DNA of 64,000 bases from Oidiodendron maius Zn (taxonomy: Eukaryota; Ascomycota; Leotiomycetes; Myxotrichaceae), in NCBI GenBank assembly GCA_000827325.1, contig KN832886.1, positions 528,925-592,924 of the forward strand, written 5' to 3'. Position numbers and translations under genes: made by a program. Position 1 is the stretch's first letter; each line of letters begins with the position of its first letter. Positions 35,917 through 47,720 of this stretch are shown in pieces. The notes beneath the pieces were generated by a model. It saw nothing but the letters and a program-made list of their open reading frames with translations, was not told the origin of the DNA and searched no databases.

Positions 35917-36940
35917 GCATTAAGCGGCGTTCTGGAAAAGGCCGGAGGTTTTTGTGTTGAGATATAATACGATACATTAGAAATTAATCGAGGTATTTTA
36001 CATAGAAGACTGGTTCCCCAGGGAACTGGGTTGATAATGCCAAATATAACCAATTGGTCTCCGTATGATGCAAGCACACTTTGGGGACATGCGACAAGGT
36101 ATCATCAAGCGCCACTTACTCAGTAGAGAGCTTTAAGGCCCGGGTCACCCGAGTGAGGATAGAGAAGACCCAATATTATAACGAACACGAAGCACCTCCT
36201 TAACCCAGCTCGGTTTCCCATCTGCCGGCGGCGATTCTAGTTCTCTAATTAAAGGCTGCAAGCTGAATAGCTTCTATGATTTTTGACCCAAGGTACCCAA
36301 CTCAGGTGCAGTTTGGACATGCGTCTCTGAAACTCCAGACGATCGCTTAAAGGGACCCAACAGTGGCAGGGCAATGCGGGCGTAGAGGCAGAATTGCTCT
36401 CTAGCGCAGCGACAGATAGGTGTTCTGGAGTTGCGGTGAATCAGGAAGACAGAAAAGTTGGTCGTTTTGCTCTATTTATCCGCGGATGCCGGATGTTAGC
36501 AATCTTGTCCACGTCCGGCTAACTTCAACAGAGGAGTGGATTCTCATCCAGACTAGCCTCTAGTCTCCAGCCTGATTGTGAGGGGCCAAGTCACTAGCGT
36601 TCGGTTCCGTACCACAATGGAAACACGCCGTATTATATCAAAAGGGGAGTGAGTGTAATACGCGTATTCGAGGACCTCGTTCCGGTCGCATCACATGAGG
36701 GCCATTAGCACCTAATGGACAGCAGGGGGCTGGTAAAGCCTAAAGCAAGGAATTGACATATGAGAACGGGGAAAGTTAATAATGATTACAGTATTGTATT
36801 TGGTGGGATTCGTCCTCGCGTTGATCTGGTCTTCCAAAAGTTAACTTTTGTTCGCGACAGCATAGCCATTCGCTGTCTATAAATGCTTTGTTATCAGACA
36901 ACTTAATATGCGCAACCTATCTATTCTGATGAGTTCTAGG
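35917..36940. other. Intergenic between tandem genes
   Basis: A 1 kb region with no gene. A TATA-like CTATAAAT at 36877-36884 lies 57 bp before the preferred ATG of the downstream GH78-like gene. Confidence 0.5.
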
Positions 36941-39724
36941 ATGCGCCCTTTACTTCTCCAAGCCTGCCTCACCATCTTGTCTTCTCATACAGCTGTTGCA
37001 AGCTGGAGCAATGTCCATGCCCAAGATAGCTCTGAAGGGTAATGCAGACCATGCGAACAAATTCAATATCCTGCTAAGATAGCTGTTAGCATGCAGACAT
37101 TTCTCCCCGTGGGAATTACGACAGGCCAATTGCCCTCGCCTCTTACGGAAGCCGCTGGAATCTTTAAATTGACACCATCAACGCCCATCGCGACCTTGGA
37201 CTATGGGGGCGAGGTCGCAGGCTACCCAACTTTTGATGTTTTGTCTCTTTCCGGAAAGGTGCAGATAGAAGTCAAATACGCCGAAGCATTCCAAGCCCTC
37301 TTCAGCAATTTCTCCGATGGCCCCTACCCATTTGCTACCGGACTCTCCAATACATATCGAGTAGAGACCTTTGAAGTGACGACTACCGGCCAGTTTGAAG
37401 CCTTCCTCCTACAAGGAGGCCAGAGGTGGCAGTCAATCCGTCTTTTAAGTCCCGGCAGCATAGCCTTCTCATATGTAGGATTTAAGGCATCTGTTCCTGT
37501 GGTGGACGTTGATAATCTTCCAGGGAAATTCGAGTGTGATGATGAAGAGCTGAATGCGATTTGGATGCTCGGTGCTAAAGCAGCTTCTCTGTCGTGCTTG
37601 GAAAAAGGTACCCAGCGACAAACATGGCAAGTAAATGAAAGCGGTACCTTCATTCGGGGAATGAGATCGGGGTTGAGTGCCGAAGGGGCATTCCTGAAAG
37701 ATTACACTCTAGAATTCGATGCACGTATTGAACGAGGGGGGATAGGTTGGGCAGTAGTTCGTAACCCCATTTCCTATCCCTTATGCGGGCTTCTGTATTG
37801 AGCTTACAGAGCACTCAAGCATGGCTCTCAAGTGGTTCATCTCCCTAGGCGGATCATACCACTACCTATATTTAAAAGTGTCTTCTAAAGCGAGTGCAAG
37901 AAGGGTATCTCATCAACAACTGCTAACAACATATAGGCACACCCACTTGCATCGCCAGCAAAAGGTATTCAGCTGAATTTGGTCGGCAATCTCCCAGCTG
38001 AAAGCCACTTCTTGAATACGAATATGTCGTTAACTCCTCCCAACTCAATCCTGCTCGGATATGGATATTCCATCGTTAATCAGACAACTTCATACCTCCT
38101 CTTGGATACTTTCAAAGTGCCTTTCGCTGTTCAGGAAAAAGCGTGGTACAGAATCAAGACCGTCCTAAGTAGGGGCGCCTACATAGCTGTTTCTATATCC
38201 GGTACTCAAATCTTCAATGCGTCGCTTGGTTCTTACTATATTGGCGGTTCTGCGATTCCAACCGGGGGATCATTTGGATTCGGTGGGTGGCAAGACCAGT
38301 CTAGCACCGTCAGAAATGTGTCGGTATATGATACGATCAATAATACAAGACTTTATAGCAATCCCCTAACTAATAGGTCTCAAGTCGTCTCTGAGTATGG
38401 CGTGCATGGAAACTACGAATCAGTGTGCGTCGATGGGCCAAAGCGTGACCGTCTAGTCTGGCTTGGTGACCTGTATCACACTTCGCGAATTGTCAGTGCC
38501 AGTACGTCCCGTTACGATCTCATTAAAGGAACTCTAGCATACGTCCTAAGTTGGCAGACCCTGGATGGCCTCCTGCCCTACGACGCGCCTATGGGTTGCA
38601 ATTCTTCTCTTGCATATTCAGCATTCGCGTTGGGCGGAGGGGGGTTGCTTCAAGGCTATGAAGTCTATGGTATTATTCTATCAGATTACCAGATATTGGG
38701 GCTGCTGTCTTTCGCCAACTATATATCGACCAGTAACGATCTCAGTTTTGCGAGAGAGTCATGGCCGCAATGGCAACTTCTGACCAGCTGGATACTCAAT
38801 CAGATCGATTCTACAACCGGCTTACTCTCTCTGTTTGGTGGCTTCTTGGGTCCTTCTAGCGGCGGTTCTGCAATTAACTGCGCTTTTGTCCAAGCCCTGA
38901 ACGGGATTGCCCATGTCGCTATTGCAATCAATGACTCCGCCTCGGCCTCACATTATCACAGCGCAGCATCCACTTTAGCAGACAACATTAACAAATAACT
39001 TTGGAACCCGGCTGTAGGTGTATATTCTCTCTCGCTCGCTAGTGCAAAAGACTACTCTGTCAACAGTTGTGCGTTCTGCATTACTTCCGGCACGGCAAAT
39101 GCCAGCCAGTCTTCGAGTCTCCTTACCGCAATTCAGTCTCTCGTACTAAGCCCTGGTTATAAGGACTCAACCCATGTCAATAGCTCGGATCCATCCACAA
39201 ACATATCCCCAAATACAAACGGCTTCCTGCTCGCGGCGCTCATGTCCCAGAGGACAGCCACCGGTGCCACCGCGTCTCAGCAACTGCTTAAATCCTTGTG
39301 GGGAACGATGCTTGCTGACGATGAGACAACCACTGGTGCGAGCTGGGAATATGTTAGCCTATTAGGAAAACCAGGTCTAGGCCTGTATACGAGTCTTTCG
39401 CATCCATGGGGTGGCGCTCCTACCTATCTGCTTACTGAGTGGGCGGCTGGTCTGCAAGCTGCCGCCGGCCCGCCAGGATTTGGGTACGGAAATTGGGTGG
39501 TTAACCCAGCCACAGGGTTAGGCATGGGACTAAAGAGGGCTCGAGCCAGCGTCTTGACGGCGTTTTCGGGGTCGTTGGAAGTCTCTTGGAGTGTTGTCAA
39601 TGTAACTTGGCTTGACGTGCGGATTAAGAGTCCGTTGAGGACCAGTGGAGTGTTTGAGCTGGGGGGACTTAGGGAAATTCTGACTGGAAAGGCTGAGTAC
39701 GGCCTTCTGGTTAAAATGTATTAG
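36941..39724 (+). pseudogene. GH78-like (alpha-L-rhamnosidase-type) secreted glycosidase with one in-frame stop
   Basis: Exons 36941-37038, 37090-37753 and 37937 onward join in phase. A signal peptide (MRPLLLQACLTILSSHTAVA) starts at 36941; an in-frame ATG 33 bp upstream is too near the TATA-like box. Features of the six-hairpin rhamnosidase-like group are NAIWMLGAKAASLSCLEKGT, VCVDGPKRDRLVWLGDLYHT and ASWEYVSLLGKPGLGLYTSL. The frame stops at TAA 38996-38998 after about 607 residues. The same frame then runs without another stop through LWNPAVGVYSLSLASAKDYS to 39724, with a normal family C-terminus. A CAA-to-TAA change would explain this. The product would lack part of the catalytic barrel. 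The gene is otherwise well kept, so loss looks recent. A second active copy elsewhere cannot be excluded. Confidence 0.75.
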
Positions 39725-40476
39725 GATTTAGAAGCTCAAGGAAATTAGCAAAATTGGTGGACAGAAGTTATTGCGCATGCCACATTTTTATATCAAAATT
39801 TGCCCTCTTTACCGTCCCCCCCTTCTATTTAATTAAATAAATTTATTAAAATAAATCACTTAGGTTTTTATAAAGAACTTTAGTAAAGATTTTATTTTAT
39901 CTGCTTTGTTTTATAACCCTAATGTTATATCGTATATCGTACATCATAAAATGTCAATAAATAAATTTCTGCCTGTCTTGCATACACAATGAGCGATTTT
40001 TAAAGACTTTTCTAATAACCCTTAATTATAACACCAATAATTTGTAAAAACTGAATTATAGTATTATATAATATTATAGAAATACAACCTCTAGCAAATT
40101 TCTTTATCAAAACCCAAGAATTTTTATTTTAAGATTTTTATTTAACTAAGTATGGCTACGATTTAGCTGGACTCAAAGTATAAAGATCAACTCCCCTGAA
40201 CCCCTCATTATCGCGCTTCGGCCTTTCTCTCCTTGTGGTCATGAAGTCTCTCCCCTTCTGCTCTGTGCAACCCATCATTCCTCCGCTATTTTCCTCCTTT
40301 GGCGCTTGTTTTACTTCCACTGCTGGCCGAGTATTATCTTCGACCGCTCTCATTCGCGCCCTCTCCTCTGAAGTCAGCCTCAATAGCTGTTCTACTCGTC
40401 CAACCTCTTGAATTTGTCGGTATGCATCTGTTCTGCCATACTATGCTTTCCTACGCTATCGAGCAAACTAATCCCG
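39725..40476. other. AT-rich intergenic stretch
   Basis: 39.78-40.14 kb is very AT-rich, with runs of A and T and no open frame. 40.15-40.47 kb is balanced in composition but has no supported gene. This is the 3' side of two convergent genes. Confidence 0.5.
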
Positions 40477-43400
40477 TCACATTGCATATGTTTTTGTCCA
40501 TTCGGATGCCAAAGCATTAAATTTCTCCCTATCTTGCACATAAGACATCGCTACTTCAAGTAGCGGCGCATCAAGCAGTGGGTCACCCAGAACCGACACT
40601 ACTGCGATCAGAACTGGCACATGATAACTGTCAATGATATGCGTTGAAGACCAAGTCACATCAAATGAACTAACCAGAAGATATGTCATAAAATGGTACC
40701 CAGCCATCGCCTAGTATGTCAAGGAAGATAATACCGGCCTGGATATTCGGATGAAGGATAGGTGTCGAGAAGCTAACATGAATAGGCCGGAAGGGATATT
40801 CAGTAGGGTACCGTATATCATAGTGGAATATGCCGTTTTCGTATGGTGTACCATCCTATTATGCATTAATGGGATACGGAATTGGTCTAGCATCACCCTC
40901 TCGGGAATAATAAGATAACTTACTGGCCCTATAATTGCCCCTTGCCAACGTAGCTAGAAAGGCTTATCAGTGTACGCAGTTGTGCAATTGATGCGAGTTT
41001 GAGACACAAAATACCACAACACAATGCGGTAAAACTTACAAGCTCACCATCCACGCAGCGTACCGGCAAGAGATAGCACGGAAGATCGAAATTCAGCTTT
41101 CTGATGTCTCTGATAATCCGCTTCACCAAATGAGGACGGTATTCGGGGAGAGGGATAACCGGCAGCTTCGCTTGTAGTAATTTCGTAACCTCGGCGTTTT
41201 CGAATGACATGGCTAGCATAAGTGGCGTCAGGCCACAGATATCGCTCGCATTTATCTCGATGCCGTCGACCTCAAGCAGTCTCTCCACTACGTGAGCAGG
41301 CGCTTTCTCGGCCGAGAGCGCGAGCGCGCTCTGGCCAAACCCGTCCTTCATGTTGGCGTCAGCCCGGCCATCGGCAAGCAGCTGGATGAGTATGTCCCAA
41401 CGGTGCGATTGCGCTGCCCACATCAGCGCCGTCTGCCCGTTATTATCTCGATGGTTTACATCGACCCACAGCCGGTCGAGCGACAAGAGTAGGTTGACAA
41501 CGGCGCTGTGCCCGCCTCGCACTGCGTGTATCAGCGGCGTTGCACCCTTGCTATCAGCGGCATTGGCATCTATTCCCTCCCCGCAGCCCAACAGAATCTT
41601 CACCGTCGACAAGTTCCCCCCCCGCGCGGCGTAGAGGAGCGGCGTCTGGCCTAGAGAGTCCCGGCACTCAGAGCCATACCCCCGTGTGAGCAGCTCCGCT
41701 AGGGCATCGTCTAGGCCCCAGTAGGCAGCGAGGTGCAAACCCGTTGTCTGTTGTGGGACCTGACTGGTGGAGACGCTAGCAGAGTCCCTTTCATCAGCTA
41801 AAAGAAGCTGGAATGTCGCTTCAACGTTGCGGTCCTGCTCCAGGAAGCTGATGATAGTGGTAGCGGATTGGATAGCTGAGTTATTGGAAATATGAGCATG
41901 GCGGGCCCAGTTGTGCGTGGCGTAGTGGTAAAGGGGATAGGACTCCAGCCACTGCTTATAGGCTCGATACGAGTGGCAGAATCCCGTTGAAAAAGCGGAA
42001 AACGACAGGTACGTTATGCAGGCATTGCTGATATCCTCATGAGCTGTCGGGAACCATCGGTCTTTTGTCCGGTCCAAGTACTCTTGGGTCGTGTAGTGGA
42101 TGAGACGGACGACTCCGCTCTCTCTGTCGATCGTGACAAGCCCAGAGCACACTGAGACCATCTGTTCAATCTGGGGAACGTTATCTCCGTCAAGTTCACG
42201 CTCTCCCATTTCTATTGCGAGGGCATGTTGAAGTTCGAGTGTCTTGAGCGACCGGGTCGCGCAAGTGATCCAGCTTATGACCCTCTCCGCTAGCAGACGA
42301 AAACCCGCTCTCTGGTCTTTGATCCGTTTCATCGCCTCGTCGTAAGCTGTTTCTAGGATATTGAGTTTTCCGTCCTCGGTTGATCCTTGGGTCTGTTTCT
42401 TGAGGTGTGATAGGGCGGACTTGACTGCTTTTATTGTTGTCTTGTCCTCCAGGGATGTGAAGTATAGCTGTGCCAGCAAGAACCTTTCCATGTATTAGAA
42501 TACAGTGCAACGTGACATGCAAATGCGGGATAAAACACTTACATTCCTTCAACAGCTGATATAATCTCGCTCTTGATTTGCTTCCGAAGTTCCTGATTAT
42601 CGAGCATGAAGCTCGGGAGCAGCTTCATTCGGCCATCGAGATAAATACTAATGTCCTCATCACTAGCAAGGATCTCTTGCGAAGGACATCCTTTAAATAA
42701 AGCCTCAATGTCTGGGATTGGCCGAGAGGTAATAAGCTTGCTAATCCCGGGAAGTTTATAGAGTTCTGCTAGAAAGGTAGACCTGCAATGTCCTTCGAAC
42801 TGACACTCGTCGAGGGCGTCGATAATTACATAGACTCTCAAGTATAATGCAGCCACTGATTGGAGAGCTATCAAAACTTCTTCAAGAGATGGCCTTGTGC
42901 GTTTGTCATAGTGTTTGTCGTAAAGCTCCCGCACGTTGTTCGGTAAGGCGGCTTGGTGCACAACTAGCTGCCTTAACAGACTCGATAGCAACTCCTTTGG
43001 CTGCTCTTCAAATCGGTGCCTGAAATTGAAGTATACATATGCGATACCGACAGTTTTATCTTTCGCAAATCGGTTCGTCAGATCCTCAATCACCGTGGCC
43101 ATAAGAATCGTCTTTCCGGCTCCTGGAATGCCTGGACAGAACAACGTTTGTTCGTCGGTCTTCAGCCATGCCTGGTATTGTTCTGAGTCCAGAAGCCATT
43201 GGCCAGTTCCCGCTTGTCGTCTTCTAATATAGTCAGTCTGTTGAGAACCGTAGTCAATTCTCGTAATCCAGTTAAGAATCTCGAGATCGTCCCTTTTGTC
43301 TAATTTAGACCTCATTATTTCGATATTTATCTCGGTTCTAGATACAGCGTCGCGAACTTGTATATTATTAGAAGTAACCTGAGAACTCACTAAAGGCTTG

Positions 43401-44403
43401 AGACTAGCTCACCACTAGAGAGAAGCTCACTAATCCTCTTCTCAGCTTCGACCTTGTTAGGTGGAATTCGATACAGAAGATCTTTTGTGTATGCTGCCGC
43501 CGCCATTGCTGCATACCCTTGCCACTCCTTGTTCTTGTGCGAGTCTGAGTAGTCGCATATGCCCCGAATAACTAGGCATGGAAAGTGATTCATTAACCCT
43601 GCTGCTTCCATTTCAAAACACAGAACATCCTTTTCTGCCGCAAGTTTGTCCCGGGTTATAGCATCCTTCATCAACTGGTTTGATGAAGCGATTAAACCAT
43701 AGTGAATAGCAGGATTATCATCATTAGTAGTCCGTTCTAGTCGGGATATAATAGTTAACGGGGTATCATCACAGGTTACCACGCAGTTTGCCTCGTCACC
43801 TTTAGGATGAACAACTCTACTCCGATATAGCCTATCGCTACTTGGGTTAGGTCGCTTATACTTCTTCTGTAGCCTTGGCTTCTTCTCTAGAACACTATTA
43901 ATAGCATCTTCAAGGTAGTGACCTTCGCTCTCGTACTCAGCCCTAATATCACTCACGGCGCCTCGCAGGAGTGCAGGAGGCTGGCCTAAGAATCCGGTAG
44001 CTCGGAAAGTCTGGTCCTGGATCGTCTTGCCAAAGTCATACTGAAACACACCACCCTTTCCATTACAAGGAGCGCTAACAACAATGTCCCCTAGACGGAT
44101 GTCATGCTTTGGACTTGGAGCGCCTCCGCCAATACCAACCATTAGACCGATCCTGACGTTCGGAAAGCTATGTAGCATATCCCTTGCAACACCTGCAGCA
44201 GCAGCGATACCGTACTCTCCATCCGGCAAGACAGCTATAACGACCTTATGTTTGCCAACTCTTCCCAATGTATAGCTGTTGTTATCATTTTGTGAGACAT
44301 ATTCGACTTTGTCGTGCTCTTCATCAAGAAAAACTCGTGCTGCAACATACTCCGTCACTATGGCGCAAATCCAGCCGACCGTATAGTCCTCATGACTTGC
44401 CAT
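40477..44403 (-). CDS. STAND/NLR protein: nucleoside phosphorylase-NACHT-ankyrin-UBC fusion with inactive E2 domain
   Basis: Six exons (44403-43413, 43356-42543, 42483-41040, 40953-40924, 40855-40675, 40613-40477) join in phase to 1198 residues. Residues 1-330 are a PNP/UDP-phosphorylase-type domain ([40 protein letters not shown]). The NACHT domain has Walker A GIPGAGKT near 405-413 and Walker [11 protein letters not shown]. About six ankyrin repeats follow ([60 protein letters not shown]). The last 150 residues are a full ubiquitin-conjugating fold: [100 protein letters not shown]. The HPN triad is kept, but the catalytic cysteine is Phe1137 (TTC, 40726-40724). PNP-NACHT-ankyrin receptors are known from fungi; the dead E2 is an unusual C-terminus. 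Confidence 0.88.
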
Positions 44404-45397
44404 ACTAACTGGCAGAGTAGTAGATTAGGTATGAGAGCTTTACAGACGAAATTGGTCTGAACTCAAATCGGTTCGGCGCAGAGTCTCCTATAGAGTTCGT
44501 TCGGTACAGGGTCTCACGAACGTTGCTGTCACAACCTCGCGGCGCTTACCAACGAATGACAATACGCCACGACCACCAGAAATATATTACCCTACGTATT
44601 GACTTTGACAGGCAAAGTTATATAGTAAGCTTTTCCCGATGCGGAAAAGGTGGCTCCATGCTTGAAGTTTGTTCTCTACAATTGACCAATCAACCTGCAA
44701 CTCTTCGAAACGCTCAGTTATATCACGCCCAGAGACAATGGTTAGTCTCTTCCTAGTGCGTAAAAGTTGTATGTCCGCTATGTAGTATTACGCCGAACTA
44801 ACAAGCCAGAGAAAGGGAGAAACAAAAGCCATTCAGTTAGTTGCCGATGGTTCCCCTATATTGTTCTAACTCACAAAAAGTTAGGATGATGTGTGACGTC
44901 GAAGTCCTTGTGTACCAGGAATGCCAAATAAACCCCAGTAGTTTATCCGCGGGTTCGCAAAAGTAATGGTGGTGGGACTCTTTATAGAAGAGACACATCG
45001 TTTCCCAATGTACAATTATGATCCAGGCATGCACATCTTTGGTTTCTTTCCACAGCAGTGTAGGGAAGCCCTATTGCAACCCCCCCCCGGTTTTGTTTGC
45101 CTCGCAATTGTTGGAGGACGCCGCTATACGGCCGTATTACAGCCATCAACGTATTTCAACGCGGTATGCGACGAAAATGTTTGGGCATTCTGCTCCGTCG
45201 GGGGCCGAGGTAGCTTAGTCTTACTATAATACATTACACGTGGAAAGAATAACCGCCAAGCACGAAGCAAAGAGACTATATATTAATTTTTATCGCACTA
45301 TTTAGTTGCTTAGAATTGAACTGCTCGGTGGCGAAAAATTTCAGTAAAACTAGCGAAACATAGCCCGAAGATTTGATAAACCAAATTGCCCCGAAAT
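44404..45397. other. Intergenic between tandem genes
   Basis: 1 kb holding the NLR promoter and the 3' flank of the peptidase gene. No repeat or RNA gene was seen, apart from a short C run near 45080. Confidence 0.5.
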
Positions 45398-46186
45398 TTA
45401 TTCGTAATCAACAGTCACGGTGCTGCCAGAGATTGTTGTGGATGTGAGGACTTTTCCACTTTCCTCCAAGTAAATATTAACTGCACTATCGCCACCCGGT
45501 GTCACGGTTGCTCCGCTGACAATAGCGCTTGCTCCAGTGAAGGTGACAGATCCAAAATCGGCAAATGGAACCTCCGAGCCGCCGGAGAGAAAATCCTCGA
45601 CAATCCACTCGGCGCTTGTACCGGGCAAGCTGTAGCTTTGTCCGGTAAAAGTATGGGTTACTGTCGTTCCACCACTCGTCAATGTGGTGACTCCACTGTT
45701 AGTGCCAGTTTTCGTGGCAGTAACGGTAACAACAGATCCAGCAGTCACAGAAATCCCCGAGTATTCAACCAACGAAGCAGGGAGATACTCATACCAAGCC
45801 TCATACAAGTACTCGCCATCTTCAATACACCAGAGGACGCCAGTCTGAATGAGATCTTCATCGGAATAGCCATCAATTCCTACCCATGCAGCACCACAAT
45901 ATTCGGTGCTAGAACTGCCACCAGATGGAACGGTGGGCTTAGGTACCGTGAAAGTGCCAGTGACTTCGGTGACGCCTGATGTTGAAATAGCGGCGCCCGC
46001 CCAGTTTGAGGACTCTACAGCGGCAGTCCCATTGACATTGGCGCTGCCTTGGAATCTACTGGAGCGACGGATAGAATGCCTAGCACGAATAGAATCTCTA
46101 ACCGCCTGCTTGCGGGCGGCAAGAGGGGACGCCAAGGCGGCATTGGCCATCAAAAGTACATTTGCGGCTAGAGCGAGGAACTTCAT
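45398..46186 (-). CDS. Glutamic peptidase of the G1 (eqolisin/aspergilloglutamic) family
   Basis: This is a secreted acid endopeptidase, intronless, about 262 residues from ATG 46186. That start gives a clean signal peptide (MKFLALAANVLLMANAALAS); an in-frame ATG 30 bp upstream is less likely. A basic propeptide (RARHSIRRSSRFQG) precedes the mature part, which begins near VESSNWAGAAI. The catalytic pair of the family is present: Gln in DLIQTGVLWC and Glu in SAEWIVEDF. Other family phrases are TEYCGAAWVGIDG and YLYEAWYEYLPA. The length and all-beta Thr/Ser-rich character fit. Members are secreted at low pH and degrade protein outside the cell. No damage is seen. Confidence 0.93.
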   Translation of the reverse strand: MKFLALAANVLLMANAALASPLAARKQAVRDSIRARHSIRRSSRFQGSANVNGTAAVESSNWAGAAISTSGVTEVTGTFTVPKPTVPSGGSSSTEYCGAAWVGIDGYSDEDLIQTGVLWCIEDGEYLYEAWYEYLPASLVEYSGISVTAGSVVTVTATKTGTNSGVTTLTSGGTTVTHTFTGQSYSLPGTSAEWIVEDFLSGGSEVPFADFGSVTFTGASAIVSGATVTPGGDSAVNIYLEESGKVLTSTTISGSTVTVDYE

Positions 46187-47720
46187 CTTGATGGCCGCGG
46201 ATGATGTAGGCAACAAATATGAGTGAAGATATACAAAGTATACAAAGAGGTTATGAATCTAGACGAAGTAGTATAGTATTAACGGTTTCTGCTTGTGCAC
46301 GGATCCAAGTTAAACAGGTTTCAACAGAGACTTTATATGCTTGTAGATTCAAATGCCTTTCTGAAGGTTATACATCATTGGCTACTAGGTCGAATTAAAT
46401 GTATGTATAATACTCTTGAAAACGGTATCATTGCTGCGAGACTTGAGGGGTCCTATTCTGCAACCTGCCTATTCTAGAGAACATCTCCGAAAAGCGTGTG
46501 ACTGGTAGTATGCTGAAATACTTGAAGCTTATCTCAAGTTATGCAGGTGAAGACAGAATGCCTAGTGATTCGGCAAAAACCAGCTTGCAGCAAGTAAAAA
46601 TATTCTTAGGTTGCAGCGGCTATCACTTCTGATGTTGATCACAACCGTTACCACCCCCTTGATCGGCTTCTACTAGTAGTAATACAGGTATATATTTTTA
46701 TTTTATGAATATCATCAAATCAACCCAAACAAAGCTCATATCTTTCTAGGCTTGCATGTTGCATAGTCCGCAGAGCGGTCCGGCCAGAGCAGGGTAACGC
46801 CATTATGAAGCGGGGTATCGCCATTACAAAGTGGGGTATGTGACACCATTCAAAAGCGTGCAGATAACATGGTCCAATGCTACCCCATAATCAACTTTTG
46901 CCCTGGTTCATCCCATCCTCCTTGCATTATTCCACAAGCATAGTAGCCTTACCTTCCATATTGAGTACAAGTTGACTCCTTCCTGCTGCACTTCAAGACC
47001 GATCCCTGTGCATCTGGTTGCCACTGCTTCTCCTGCGATTGGCGACATGTGGCTTTGGGAACGAAGAAGTCAGCAGTTGGGCCCAGAAAGGGTCAAATCT
47101 CTTGTTCGCAAAGTTCGAATACTTCGATACTTCACGACAAACGAGACATTGACGTAAATGCGTGACAATAGCACCTGCACCGACCTTGTATTGAAATTTA
47201 TATCGATATTTTACACATATATAATAATATTTAAGTCTATATCATACAAGATAAGCGAGTCGGCCAGACTCGGCCACTTTGCGCATGGACTGACGCGTCC
47301 CTGCATACCTTAATCAATATGTCTCCACTAAATACTACCCACTTAGTTTAACAAGTTGACCGAATTACTCCAACAATAGAGCATTTAATCAGGGTCATTT
47401 TAAGTCGTACGATATACCGTGTTCATCCTTCTAGGATGGTATCTGCGCGATGCGACTCAAGGACTACAAGCTGTAAACTCAGAGACTGAGAAATCTACAC
47501 TAGTCTAGTAGATATTATCTATAGATAAAATGTTGTATATCACCTAAAACTAATACTACAATAAATAGTAAATCTCCTACTCTAGAAACAATCAGATTTA
47601 AATAGAGGCATTACAGTTAGCTATTGCTAGGATTTGAACTTTATATAGTGATATTAAACTCCATAGAAACCACGCCTAAGTCCCGATCCAAATTCTCACT
47701 CATCTCATCATTCTTCCCAC
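46187..47720. other. Intergenic, partly AT-rich
   Basis: 46.2-47.1 kb has no supported gene. 47.15-47.68 kb is AT-rich with dense stops, resembling a decayed repeat. A tRNA-B-box-like AGTTCAAATCC occurs on the minus strand near 47635, but no matching A box or cloverleaf was found. Confidence 0.45.

Noticed and set aside
47600-47690. tRNA-like B box (AGTTCAAATCC, minus strand)
   Set aside because: No A box, acceptor stem or anticodon arm could be built around it; the surroundings are AT-rich decay.
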